In this document: positions 25,992-41,100 of the stretch, one piece after another | Numbering within the stretch: the stretch's first letter is position 1 | How the letters are laid out: each line of letters starts with the position of its first letter | From: Clavelina lepadiformis | Lineage: Eukaryota > Chordata > Ascidiacea > Aplousobranchia > Clavelinidae | Assembly: GCF_947623445.1 (NCBI RefSeq) | Contig: NC_135240.1 | Coordinates: 28,334,001-28,398,000, forward strand | Length of the DNA: 64,000 nucleotides | Direction of reading: 5' to 3' | The notes under the pieces: model-generated | Seen by the model: only the letters and a program-made list of their open reading frames with translations | The model's database searches: none | Told to the model about the DNA's origin: nothing | Program-made: the position numbers and the translations under genes

Positions 25992-25992
25992 A
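25987..25992 (+). terminator. Poly(A) signal overlapping the RPL31 stop codon
   Basis: AATAAA at 25987-25992 contains the stop codon TAA (25989-25991). No better hexamer follows closely, so the 3' UTR may be only 15-30 nt. This is an inference, since cleavage was not observed. The stretch 25993-26423 shows no supported gene and holds the 3' UTR of the convergent PIGF gene. Confidence 0.5.
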
Positions 25993-26423
25993 TTCTATTC
26001 ATATTATTTGTGCGAGTGTTGTTTTTTTTCTAATCTGCTGTAATGGACAGGGACAACTAAATGTCTTGTTGGGCCAAAAGTAGGGTCATTATTTTAATGA
26101 TGTTCACATCATGTCAAACATGATGTGCTCAAATTCAGTGAAAAAACTCCATTTTTAGACGGTGCAGTGTGTCGTAGTGCTTGTGTGGTGATTTATTGTT
26201 GTCATCCAGAAATTATCTCCCTCAAAAGCGATGATGAAAAATGATACAGTTTTAGCAACATTGGTCATACCTGGACATATATGGGTTAAAATGCAAGAAG
26301 GAAAGAAAAATGATACATCAGTGATAATTAATCCAGTACCATAATATGAGTTCCAATGTGAAACAACCCGAAATTGATGAAATATTTTTATTACAGTAAT
26401 TCTTGCATTATAACTTAACACGA

Positions 26424-27125
26424 TCACCGTATCTTCGCAGTTTTCATTTCTTTAACTGTCAACACACAACTGACCGTAACAGCACAGAGATATCCAGTGA
26501 TGCAGCCCACCACACAGGGTATTGGCCAAGTCTGCCACGGTCTGTCCCAGTCTAGTGGAATGACGATGGCCGAAGCCCAGCTTCCCAACACGACACCAAG
26601 TGTCTGGATGTAGATAAACCTTTCATCTTGGCTTTTGTATTCCCCGCAAACAATCACTTGGTACCATTTTTCAACGTCCACCCCAAACAAGCATAAACCA
26701 GGTATTGTTATCAGGACAGCCACCAAGCTAGCCCATGACGTGGTCTCCATCACCATACTTAGCAATGGTGCTCCAAATAACACACAAATAATGTGACTTG
26801 TGAGCCAACAAGTTGCGAACATCATGAACCCTTTGACCCACTCATGCATTTTGGTCTTGGATCTAAATTTGAAATTGAATCCTGGTTCCGCTGGCTTACA
26901 CCAACTCCACATATATCTGAACACAATGAATTCAATGACGCTGTGAAGGCTCACGAAGACCAAAGTGGTTGTGACTGGATAAAAAATCAGCAAATTTTTT
27001 TCAAAAATGAAACATGACAACATAAAATAACATAGTGTGGTTGTTGTGAGTAAAATCTCTGGGCAAAGTCTTTTCATATGAGCTATGACGCCAGTTTCAG
27101 GTTGCTTCTTGGTAGATGGGAACAT
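26424..27125 (-). CDS. PIGF: PIGF, GPI ethanolamine-phosphate transferase stabilising subunit
   Basis: PIGF is a multi-pass ER membrane protein that stabilises PIGO and PIGG, which add ethanolamine phosphate to the GPI anchor precursor. A single exon encodes 233 aa (human 219) with about six hydrophobic segments. The diagnostic stretches are HIICVLFGAPLLSMVMETTS and IVIPLDWDRPWQTWPIPCV, with GxLxGY-type residues after it, in the same order as the vertebrate protein. The ATG at 27125 lies 2 nt after the SMIM20 stop codon on the same strand, so both are probably made from one precursor RNA. The C-terminus is short and basic. Confidence 0.92.
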   Translation of the reverse strand: MFPSTKKQPETGVIAHMKRLCPEILLTTTTLCYFMLSCFIFEKNLLIFYPVTTTLVFVSLHSVIEFIVFRYMWSWCKPAEPGFNFKFRSKTKMHEWVKGFMMFATCWLTSHIICVLFGAPLLSMVMETTSWASLVAVLITIPGLCLFGVDVEKWYQVIVCGEYKSQDERFIYIQTLGVVLGSWASAIVIPLDWDRPWQTWPIPCVVGCITGYLCAVTVSCVLTVKEMKTAKIR

Positions 27126-27127
27126 AA

Positions 27128-27535
27128 TTACTCCGATTTTTTATCTAAGTCAGGTTTGGGTTCAAATGGGTTTGACCAAACCCGCATATCCCCGGGCTGA
27201 ACTTCCTCCTGAGTTATTCCCTTCCTTGCTTCTTCCTGAACTTGCTCTGCAAAAATAAAATTTTAAATAAATGCTTGAAATAATTTGGCAACTTTTTTAT
27301 CAAATCATGAAATCTAAACTTTAAGTAATAAAAATAGCAAAATAACTGAATGCTTACGGTATCTTTCTGGATGATAAAGAGGCAAAATGTATATAGGATA
27401 GAATGCAAGTCCAACTGCAATCACCAATCCTAAGACTGGCAACAGTCCATTAGTTCTTCTTCCAAATCCAGTTCTGACTCGAAGGTCAGGTTTTTTAATC
27501 TGCTTTTGGTACAAAAACTTATCCAAAAGCACCAT
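27128..27535 (-). CDS. SMIM20: SMIM20 / MITRAC7-like small mitochondrial membrane protein
   Basis: Vertebrate SMIM20 (MITRAC7) sits in the inner mitochondrial membrane and stabilises newly made COX1 during cytochrome c oxidase assembly. Two exons: 27535-27358 and 27246-27128, about 98 aa. One transmembrane segment (PVLGLVIAVGLAFYPIYI) is followed by the family pattern PLYHPERYQQ, then ITQEEVQPGDMRVWSNPF, closely matching the human QEDVQPPGLKVWSDPF ending. The N-terminus is longer and basic, and could act as a targeting signal. Its stop codon TAA is followed after TT by the PIGF ATG. The intron is 111 bp. Confidence 0.88.
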
Positions 27536-27790
27536 AACTAAATGAACGTCTAAGCACAGCGCAAATATAAATGTTACAAATATAAAGTTACTTAAAAATG
27601 TTTAACACCGATTTATTTACGTGGAAACATTTGATTGAGGCAGGGTGGGTAGTCTAGTAAAGTTAATGAAAAAGTGATCTGCGACAAACAACAGGCTTAG
27701 CCTAAATAACACCTTTTCTACTCACTTGTGCTTCAATAAACCAACCAACTCTCATCAACGATAAAAATTTATAAGAAATATTAGGCCTAG

Positions 27791-27886
27791 TATACAAGTG
27801 CACAACCAGATGACGTAACAATTTGAGTATAGTAGGCCTATAGGCTTAATATACAAAGGCATCCTGTGGTTGCGCACTTGTATAAA
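27791..27886. mobile_element. Short inverted-repeat element, copy A
   Basis: About 95 bp with ends TATACAAGTGCACAACCAGA and, inverted, TGGTTGCGCACTTGTATA. A related sequence in opposite orientation lies at about 46064-46150, sharing CAAGATGCC/GGCATC-type interior motifs. It has no coding capacity. The superfamily is unclear because target duplications are not evident. Confidence 0.55.
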
Positions 27887-27961
27887 AGACCAGGAAAATA
27901 TTAAAGACAACAATAGCCTTGAAAGTCAAGCGCGTATTTTGGACAAAAAGTCTTAAACAGT

Positions 27962-28064
27962 TTACGGATTTAAGCCTTTAACCAGCAGAAGCCCAACAAG
28001 CCCAACTCCCAAGGTTACACGAAACAAATTGCTTCGTTGCTGTCTGCTTTCTTCTACCGCCGCC
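27962..28064 (-). CDS. Possible terminal exon of a small membrane protein
   Basis: After an acceptor (TTGTTCTCTAG) an open frame reads AAVEESRQQRSNLFRV, then a hydrophobic stretch TLGVGLVGLLLVKGLNP and stop. It contains no Met and no partner exon could be placed upstream. It lies on the same strand as, and upstream of, the SMIM20-PIGF pair. It may be a real terminal exon of a tail-anchored protein, or chance. Confidence 0.3.
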
Positions 28065-28269
28065 CTAGAGAACAATTATGTAATAAATTAAGACCACTAA
28101 AGATAAATAAATAAATCATAAATTTATCAAAAACAACATTTTTATTAAACCTTTATTAAAGTTACACGTTTTTATATCAAGAATAGAATAAAATCCTCAC
28201 CAGAAAAATTTAAAATAGGTTAATTCCATTAAAGCAATGATTTCTCATACATGATCCATACTTAACTTA

Positions 28270-28520
28270 TTACGATTTCGGTTTTATCCCATCTGATGAA
28301 GGTCTTATTTCAATATTTTTGACTTTGATCCCGGGTGGATCTTGTTCCTTTTCTGAAACTAACATAGGAGCACATTTTTAATAGATGGTTCAATGATTGT
28401 AGGAGCAGATGCATGTGCTCGTGTGTGCGCTAAATATTGAAGGGACCGATACTATCTGTGTAATACCTGCATCATGAATATACGAAGTAGAACTGTCTCC
28501 AAACCACAACTTAAAACGAC
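28270..28520 (-). CDS. Possible two-exon 3' end of an unrecognised gene
   Basis: An open segment from about 28520 to 28467 reads SRFKLWFGDSSTSYIHDA and ends at a good donor (GATGCAG/gtatta). It joins in phase to 28352-28270 (acceptor GTTTCAG), reading EKEQDPPGIKVKNIEIRPSS and a short tail to TAA. Phase match across the junction is the main support. No start codon or 5' exon could be placed, and the family is unknown. An AATAAA on this strand lies downstream near 28155. Confidence 0.35.
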
Positions 28521-28724
28521 TCACAATATCATTTATTTTTTGTCAATGTTTACTTCACTTTGTAAACATCGGGGCTAACATTATGTCAAAGGCTAATTTA
28601 TCTTGAGGGCTTTAATTTTGACTCATATTTAACTACATCTAGAATATTTAAGATTGGTAATTTATCAACTTGTATCATTATAAGATGTCATATTTAAGAA
28701 AGGATTTTACATTTAGTGCGTAAA

Positions 28725-29627
28725 CGCCCCATTCGTCTACTATCCGCCCATTGAAATGGTTCAGAGTACGGGAATTTTTCCCCATTCGAATGGTAGGAAA
28801 TATGCCTTTCTTACTCTAGACCAGTGGTTCCCAACCGCGGCTCTTAGAGCCGCATGCGGCTCCAAGGTAGCTTTCTTGCGGCTCTCAATGACTCCTGAAA
28901 ATCCCACAAAAAAATAAAAAATCTATTTGCAACAATTAGGGCGATTAATTTTTGAGTTGTCAAAAAAAGTCAAAAATTGGTCAAAATTTATAGCGTTAGG
29001 TCAAAATTGTTTACAAATTTTTCATTTTACATCTTACAGTTACACCTTGTAGCCTACTTTATACTGCTGTGAATGGTCCATTGTCTACTTATTGTGAATC
29101 ATAAACCGCCTCCTGAATCCTAAACCACAATTGCGCATCGATTTGACAAAGTTGTTAAAGCTCAAAGCCAATGCCAAGTTGGACATTAAATTGATTTGTG
29201 TTATTTTTCTTGTTAGTGTTGCTATTCGTTGGTACATGATTTCATGCTTTAAAATTTTCGTTATAATTACTTGAGTCTTTTCAAGCGGCTCCATACGTAC
29301 TCTGAAGTTTGAAATTCGGCCCCGACACCAAAAAAGGTTGGGAACCACTGCTCTAGACCTAGAGTAAGATATATGCATTTGGAATGGGGAGAAGTTGACT
29401 TCGGAAGAAGTATGGTTTGTGAACCCCATTCGCCTATTAAAATGGACCTGCTTTCAGCAATGGGGTTTCCCACAAACCATATTTCTGCCGAAGTAAACAT
29501 CTCCCCTTTCCAAATGCATATATCTTACTCTAGGGTAAGAAAGGCATATTTCCTGCCATTCGAATGGGAAAAAATTACCGCATTTTCACCCATTTGAATG
29601 GGCGGAAAGCAGACGAATCGGGTGGCG
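28725..29627. mobile_element. Palindromic foldback element split by a hAT insertion
   Basis: Left and right arms are inverted copies. CGCCCCATTCGTC at the left answers GACGAATCGGGTGGCG at the right, and CTTACTCTAG/AAGAAAGGCATA blocks mirror each other about a centre near 29440. TAAA flanks both ends (28721-28724 and 29628-29631). The left arm is interrupted at 28822-29350 by a separate hAT-like element. Without that insert the element is about 365 bp. No coding capacity. Confidence 0.7.
28822..29350. mobile_element. Non-autonomous hAT element
   Basis: The ends are CAGTGGTTCCCAACC and GGTTGGGAACCACTG. An identical 8-bp target duplication, CTCTAGAC, sits at 28814-28821 and 29351-29358. It is 529 bp without a transposase. 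The terminal sequence is typical of animal hAT elements. It is inserted in the left arm of the palindromic element at 28725-29627, so it is the younger of the two. Confidence 0.88.
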
Positions 29628-30137
29628 TAAACCATACATATATATGGCTGTTCATGTACTGCCACTGTTAATGTAATCACTATGCCATAGACCTAATGCA
29701 TGGATAAGAGACAGTTAACACCTGTTATTGTATCTATCCAAAAAACTAACAGAAATAATGAAAAATATATCAAACGCCCATTCATTGTTTAACGCGTTTC
29801 CTTCTTCAATCAAATCTTGGCAAAATTAATCCACAGAAGCTTGACATTGTATTTGCTTGTTCTACTGCTAGATATGTTAGCTCATTAAGTATCTGCAATC
29901 TATCTACTTTGCTTTATGACAATGTCACCAACCGCCTGCTCCACTCATCCAATGCGACTTATGTTTAAGAAAAATATCTACAGCATTCGTCTGATTAGAT
30001 TACCACCCTGTAAGCTTTGGCAAAGTTCTGGAACCAAACATCCTTCTGAAATACCAACAGCCATATCTTACCGACTCTGGTTAAAAGGAAATCGTAAAAC
30101 TTGTCGAGCAACTTTTTATTACGGCGCAAAAATGCAC

Positions 30138-33703
<3,566 letters not shown>

Positions 33704-34339
33704 ACTGGCGATTCTTGTAAAGAGAGAAAGATTTAGGAAAGCAGCCTGAAGAGTTGTCCTTTAACATAGAAATCACATTTTATAAAACATTTTACCGTTT
33801 TTAAAGGGTAATTTTTTTAATTAATTGGACAATGTTTGGGTTGAACTAGCATAAAAATTTCAAACGATGAGAATTGAAATATTGAATAAGAACAAAAATC
33901 AAAAAATTTAAACTTATTTTAATCAATCGCTAATAAATTGCCGAGCCTAAACCTGTGGTAATACAAACGAAAGACAAACTCAACAATGGTTGTAGCTAGG
34001 GTTAGTTTGGATATCAATAATATTTACTAGCTGGATATTTCTGTTTTATTTAACCGGTTAACCGGATAATAAACGGACAGCACAAAGAAACGTTTTTATC
34101 TTAATTTCTAGTAAAACATTTTGTTTCGATTGTAAAGTGACGTAGTTTTTCATGAAAACACAAATCTGTGCAAAAAAATCACAAATTTGTGTATTGTTTG
34201 TGACATAATACAACGAATTCTTTCAACATTTAACGTTTTGTAGAGAATAGAGGACAAAGAGCTGTTAACAAGGTTTTAATTTAAATTTAGCATGGAGTCA
34301 AACATCACTTGAAGTCTGTCTAATAAAACGCTTTCTACT
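33704..34339. other. RPS3 upstream region, no gene seen
   Basis: This is the promoter side of RPS3. It is AT-rich with no ORF worth reporting. The TTTCTCTCTTT tract near 33716-33727 (complement on this strand) may mark the transcription start. Confidence 0.4.
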
Positions 34340-36447
34340 TCATTCATTCATTTTATTTTTCGTCTTCAATGTGGGAGCCGAAAAAAATGTGCTGACGCAG
34401 CTGGTCGCAAACATATTAGTAGTTATCGACATTTTCCATAAATTGGACGGGTAAATGTGACAAGGCCTCGAGGGCAAAAACGTGCATTACAGACCAACCA
34501 GGGAATGTAAAAATATTGTTAGCGTCAGTACGGCGACCAATCCCAAATTATAAACACATTATTTAAACAATTTAACAAAAAAACACGTAATTTAACCTTT
34601 GTCCTACTGCATGGGTACAATTGTATCCTTTCCAATTTTAAATTAAGGCAGTCTTTTTTCTAGAAACCTGAGGGACCTGAGATTTCCTGACATCTCTACA
34701 TCTTTGTGTTAGATTATGCAGAGTAAATTTCGGAAAAAAATCTTTACACGTTACCGAGATAGAGGATCGAGTTGTTTTTACACCCTTAAGAGGCGGCATG
34801 GGTACAATTGTACCCTTACACATTTTGTATCGAAATGACGCCGGAATACATAACACAAAGCCACTTTTTCGAATGTTGAGTGAAACAGATGACAGAAATG
34901 ATTTATTTGGTACAGAAATATGAAAGAAAACTTAATCGAGGTGGTTTTAGTCCGTTTCACAAGTAAGGCACTTTGTTTTTGTTACTGAGTGTTCGTCGCA
35001 AACAGGCTGAACGCAAACCACGCAGCTTTTCCTGGTGTTTCGTCGTTTTTGTTTCTGGTGTCTGCCACATAGCAATTTCCAACAATCGGTGTAGCTCCAT
35101 TACTTCCTTTGGAGTTAGTTCGCCTTCTGGCGGTGTCGCAGTGTGCCGTCCTAGAACCATTTCCACTGCAGCTCGAAAGAAACGGTTTCTCATCACCATC
35201 CGGTTGGCAGAGCGAGCTTCCGAGCCTTGATTATCTAGGGTTTGCTTGATTGCGTCGCTTCGACTTCTCCAGTCATGTGCATGGATGATAGAAGAGCACG
35301 ACCGATTTTTTTACTTTGGCACATATGAACAGACTCTTGCATCTTGATGGTAGACGAAATTGGTCGAGTAAACAGCCCTTTTCTTGGCAGGCTGCATGTT
35401 GCTAGGCAAAAACCTTTTGTTTTTTCTAACTGTTCCAACTAAAGTCATGTCCCATGTGTTCATTAGGCTACATAGCTAGCTGTGCCTGTAAAGAAAGTAT
35501 CGGTGGTGACATTTCTTCCAGAGCCTTTATACAAACAAGCCAGGTTCGGAACTGCTCGCTCACCAATATTTACTTGTCCGGGACCATCTGCTGGTTTACC
35601 AGCATAAATCTGACCATGTAGCCGGTGGGAGTTTGATGCATCATGAGCCCAAAAATCCTTGATGCCACATTTAGCCGGTTTTTATAATTATATACTGTGT
35701 AAATTTAGTATGTCCTCGATATGGAAACAATTGTTCATCTATGGTGATACATTCATGCGGTTTGTAGGCTCTCTCCAAATTTTTATTCAGCATGAGCCAA
35801 ATATCTCGTATTGGTGCAGCTTTATCTTTTTACTCATGCTCTGCACAGGTATTTTCGTTGTCAAATGTAATAAATCTGAGCATCATCTTGAAGCGATCTC
35901 GAAACATAGCTGCACGTACAAGAGGAAAGGATCTAATTTCCGCATATCTTCCAGATTATCTTTGTTATTTCTGCGTACACCAGCAACAATAAGGATGCCA
36001 ATAAATGCTAAAGAATCTATGCTAAATTTCGAATCGGTGAAATGCCATGCAATATCAGCGGAAATTTATGGGAGTTGAGGACAGGGACATAATGAGCTGT
36101 TTTTCTGAGTATAATCGAGGTCACAAAGATAACATATCATATAACGTTGTTCAATGTCTACGTGGCCTAACAACACGTGTGATACTTCTGTAGAGCACAG
36201 TATTTAAACATTCGGACCATTAAATACGGCACACCGTACAAAAAGTATAACTAATTTGGGAATTTCAATATAAAATGTATGTGGGTACAATTGTACCCAT
36301 ACCGCCTTTTAGCGGTGTAAAATTATGCAGTAGGACAAAGGTTAAACACATTTAATATGAAATAAAAGTTAGGCTGATAGTTTGGTAGGACATAAGCGTT
36401 GTGTCATCGTCAAGATGGAACCGACTTGTGTGTCTGGATGGAAGAAG
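34340..36447 (-). repeat. Interspersed repeat (LINE/SINE-tail-like), split by piggyBac
   Basis: The left part is 34340-34595 and the right part 36342-36447, with a piggyBac between them. The low-coordinate end has an ATTC/GAAT tandem tail next to AAAATAAAA, as at the 3' end of a non-LTR retroelement read on the minus strand. An opposite-orientation relative at 45348-45715 has no insertion. Beyond the shared region (GTGTGTCTGGATGG) the two copies diverge, so both may be 5'-truncated. Confidence 0.6.
34596..36341 (-). mobile_element. Decayed piggyBac transposon with both ends
   Basis: The inverted ends CCTTTGTCCTACTGCAT and its complement are flanked on both sides by TTAA (34592-34595 and 36342-36345). 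GGGTACAATTGTACCC palindromes lie subterminally near both ends. Minus-strand reading gives piggyBac transposase blocks in order: YKPHECITIDEQLFPYRGHT, GRNVTTDTFFTG, TLVGTVRKNKRFLPSNM, then MVMRNRFFRAAVEMVLG. The reading frame is broken in several places and the N-terminal part is missing, so it is not functional. Its length, 1,746 bp, is shorter than most autonomous piggyBacs (2-3 kb). Confidence 0.88.
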
Positions 36448-38180
36448 AAAAACCCCACTAATATGAGCTCCATCCGTGGGACAGGAATCCCGTTCAGGTG
36501 GCTTGAGCACACGGTAAGAATCTTTTACACAGGTCGGTTATGAGCGTAAGTAGAAGATGGTCAGCTACGTCATTCATGCCCAGCCAGAGGGTTTGATCAG
36601 TTTGTTTAAAGATGCACACATCGACAGTGATGTAGTCTAAATGCCAGGAAGAGATGAACATATCTGATGTCCGGTTGGATCTTGCAGCAAGCGATCTTGA
36701 AAATCCAATTTTCATGGTTGAGTCTTCTTTGCCAGGATGTGAATGAGTCACTTTTATCAATCAAAAATCTTTCTGTTTGCGTTCTAAAAAACAATATTTA
36801 CAACGCAGGAGAGAGTATCGGACTTTGATTTTACAACAACAATAAAAAATAGATGTAGAGTGGCATGTGATGCAAGAGAGAGAGTATTCATACTAATTCT
36901 GATAGAAACTGCAAACGAGATAGTGTAGGTGTGTATACTAGACTAGCCCTTACATAAAATCAATTATGTCATAGATGTACAAAGTGCAATAGACAGTAAA
37001 AACATTTGTGTTAAAAAGCAAGCTCACTGCAAAATGTACAAAAACGAGCTAAAAGTGAAAGTTATAAACTTCTGAGAATGTGAACGTAAATAAGTGTTTA
37101 TGGATAAAATCTGACCACAGGGATTACAGAAAGTCGTAAAATTAAAAAGTTGTATAAGTGCTCTTAAGAAGGCTACAATTTTATTACAGTGATTTACAAT
37201 TAAGGGTAAATTTAGCAGCGCATAAACATGAAGATAAAGGTGAGTTAATCAAGTAGCTGCCAGTCGGATTACAAGTTCTTAGACTGTATCTCTTGTAAAT
37301 ATGCTTTTAATTTGTTGCTAAAAACAGTAGTTCATGTAAGTTCTTTTAAAGACTCTGGTAAATCATTCCATTGTTTTTGGTTCTTGGATTCATTTTACGT
37401 ACGAGTCGCAACTCCCGACTATTTGCTCCTAAACTCAACAATGATTTTTAAACCTTTGTTTTTCATTGGAAAGCGGAAAGTTTTGTATTTTACTTCGTCA
37501 ACAACCATATCGGTGAATTAGCATTTGTTACGCAAACACTGGTTTGTAAATCTGAGAAAACTTCGCCCATGTAAAGTCTAGCGATATAGATCAAGGACCA
37601 ACTAAAACGAAGGACCCGACTACCAGAGCTGCGCAGCCGAATTTTAACCAGTAGTAAAGTGACAGCAAACCATTGTCACTGAACGTCTACAAAAGCTTTT
37701 CAGTTTCTACACGGTTACCCAAACTGACGTCATGTGAAAGACGGGACTTTCCTTTTTGATCACCCGCTTAAAACCATGTTTATTTGTTAAAACCTAGAAT
37801 CTCTGCCAGTCTAAAGCGTTGGTGTTTTTGCCTTGGATCTCCACAACTTTGATACAACGACACAAGTTTCTAATGCAATGGGTAGCTTTAATGATCAAAA
37901 GATTGAAAACATGGCATAGAAAATAATAGGTTGATGCGACTGCATGTTCATGTCAACAGTGCCAGCAGAGGTCAGCAAACACTTGAAAGTAACAAAAGTT
38001 GTAAGGACATTGCACAGTGGTTCAAGAGACGAAACTTAACGTGCACAGGTTATGTGATGCGTTCTCACTAAATTCAGGAGTTCAGACTTAGTTAGAAAAG
38101 GACAAGCATCGCGATCAGCTTGTAATAAAGATCGCATGACGGAACAATTGCATGCTGAGACACGCAGAAGGTAAAGGTCG
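36448..38180. other. Gene-free stretch downstream of CAPN15
   Basis: No ORF with splice or family support. It probably includes the CAPN15 3' UTR at its right end, with a TTTATT (AATAAA on the minus strand) near 37779. I see no transposon ends I can support here. Confidence 0.4.
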
Positions 38181-41100
38181 CTATAAAGGCCGCGGTTTGT
38201 GGAGTCCTTTAACATTGGCGTCCAATTCTGGTTCGTGACTGACTTGACTAGGTGCCCAGTCCCCTAGATTGACATTCCTCTCCAACTTAGCGACGCGATG
38301 AGTCAGCTTGTGCTTGATCGTGAATCCGCTGTAAAAATCCAGCTGACTCAGCACCAACACAACTTGCCTGAAGAAAAAATGACGTCATTAACATCCGGTG
38401 TCGTCACTAATGTAGTAAAATAAAGAGAAAAATAACTCGATCCTCGGAGGTGTGCTTTGGAGAAGGAGTCGTGTAGTCAGCATGTCAGAGTCAGTGATAC
38501 AACGAACCTGTGCAACGGCGGAACTGCGTCCTTGGTTTGAAGGCTCCCTCTGGTGGACACAACATTCGACGACTCGCTGCAATCACATTTCACCTGGAAC
38601 ACGTGATCAGGATGTCTGTTCTCGACGACGATAATGAGTCCGGCCCAGCCCCTGGTTAGTTGGTAGCACGCCACGCCCTCGCGGATCTGAAAATCAGCGA
38701 CATCTTATAATGACGTCACCTTTTATGACACAACAATTTCATCGGAGATCTCACATTGTTCTCTTCTCCACGATTCAGTGCAAGTTGGATGACGGTGTCC
38801 GCCAGCAATCCTTCTATTTTGTCACAATACTCGAGCGCGATCGGCTTGCTGCTGTGGAGAGCAAGCACGTACTTCGGAAGGACCGGATCCTCTGAAGGAA
38901 ACCTCGTCGCTGTTGAAGATTTATGGTTAAACGAAAGCATTCCTCAAAATGCAAACAAAACTAAGTAGCCACAACCCGGTAAATCACATCCACTACAGCA
39001 GTAGTTGAGCAGTTAACAATGCAAGCAAGCATCAAACAATAGACTTTCAATAAAGATTAAACTGTATGCAAGTTCCTACCCTGGGCTCCCATGAAGCCGG
39101 ACAACCAGTGATTGAATGCGAGGCAAATGACCAGATAGTTGCCGGCGTCCAAGAAACAATTGCACGGCAGATGTTTCTTGGTCTGTCATGTTAAGATCGT
39201 TGGTTGTGAGAAAGATCGAAGTGAGGTGAGTGAGGCAAACACTTGATTAATTTTCTACGGCAATGTACAAATATCTCTACCTGTCTCCTGCCACAAGCCA
39301 CCAGTCTGCCCAATGTACAGCTCCTGTTCGTTTCCGACTTATTTGAACGATAGACACATATGCAAGTGTCCACTGGATGGCGATCAGACCCTTCTTGTGT
39401 TCTAACCAATTGATTCAACGTTAAGAGCAAAGTTGTTGCAAAGCGCGGTAAGATTGTGATGGAGAGACAAAAACTTTTAACCTGATGAGTCAACCTACCT
39501 TGAGACCTGCTGGAAGAGGCTCAATTCCAGCTCGGTACGCTCGAATACCGTCAGGAAAAATCCTCGGAGGGGTTGCGCTGCAGAATTGGGGAATTCTCCT
39601 TTCACCCTGACCTCAATCCAGTCATTGCCGTATATTTTGCAGATGTCAACGCAGTCGAAGTATCTGTGACCAGATTGCAATATTAAACATTACATGAAAG
39701 TATAAAATATAAAATTGAACACAAATGCTTACTTCATCACGTCTTCCAGCGTCATCCAAAACGTTCCGTCTTGTGACCGATAAGGAAGAAGCCGATTGGT
39801 TAGTTCCGGATTTTCCCTCCATTGTTGAGATCCATCCGACCAATCACCTTTCCAGGAATACTGACCCCACGGATTTCTGAGCTGGATCAATCTAGGATGA
39901 CGACGTGGTGATAAAATGGTTGAACTACGCCAAGCGCAATTTTATTAAAGTTTTAACGACTGTGAATCAAACAAACAGTCGAGAAGTTGTGTCAAGACAA
40001 GAACAAGTTCACTTTGAATGAAGCCGACCTCACAACCGATGTGTCCCGCAGATGCTCGTGAGTGACGCGAAGAACGCTGTACGCGTGCCGTGGCCGTAAT
40101 CCTTTCTCGTGATATTCGGTTTCATTGATGTCCATGTTACCGCTGCCACAAGAGGCGCCCATGAGGAAGCCGGCCTCCATCGAACTGAGAAGTTTTGCCC
40201 AAATCATGTCGGGGTCCAACCCCTCCGTGTCACTTCCTGCTTAAACAGGAAGTGGTTTACATCTGGTATTTCGCAGCTTACTTCACACTTTCACAGTATA
40301 CAGAGCAGTTGATTAATGCAGGAAACAGGCTCCAATAATAACTGAGCCAACACTGAAGAAACAAACTTATCTTTTAATTCACAATTTCAGACAAAAGTTA
40401 AAAAAAGAATCACAAAAACCCTCTTTATAATGAACTAATAAACAACATCAGCCGATGTACTTGATCAACTGATAAATTTACCAAACTTACTGCTTTTCTG
40501 AAGAGGTACGCTCTCACACGGGGCACCAGTGAGTGTCGCAAGGCCCTCTAGTGATCGACCAGCCTGCAACGCCTCGTAGCATCCGTGCAGCTTGGCCAGA
40601 GCTTTTTCTATCAGTGGAACCCACAATTGTTGTCTCCGAGACTAAAAATTGAGATTTTTCATTGGAATTATAATAAGTTCCATATTATTTGTTAACTGCA
40701 CAAAGTTACTCCAGATCGGTGCAAAAAATTGATTCAACAGTCATTCATTTTAACGAAGATGAACAACAGACTAAGCACTCAAGGGTGAGTCACCTGAGAA
40801 TAGAGCAGCTTCCCGCGGTCATTGCACGGCAGAAGGTCGTCGACAATGACGGTGTGCCAGACACCAGATTTACACAAACGCACCACGTAGACTCCTTCTT
40901 CGTTCGTTTCCTTGGTAACCATGACATGCTTGAGCAGATCTGGTCGTTCTGCGAGCACAGAGAGGCCGCTGAGGAACCTGATGAAGCAAAAATATTGCTG
41001 GGTTTGTGAGAATTCAATCTAAGTACGAAGTTTTGAGATAATAAATTTGAACATAACCGTTTGCGACCAGCTGAGGAAACTGAATAATGTTATGTGTCCA

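Noticed and set aside
29085-29500. Overlapping 77-114 aa minus-strand ORFs
   Set aside because: They lie in the hAT and palindromic elements and resemble no protein.
40689-41009. 106-aa plus-strand ORF
   Set aside because: Antisense of a CAPN15 protease-domain exon (40793-40977).
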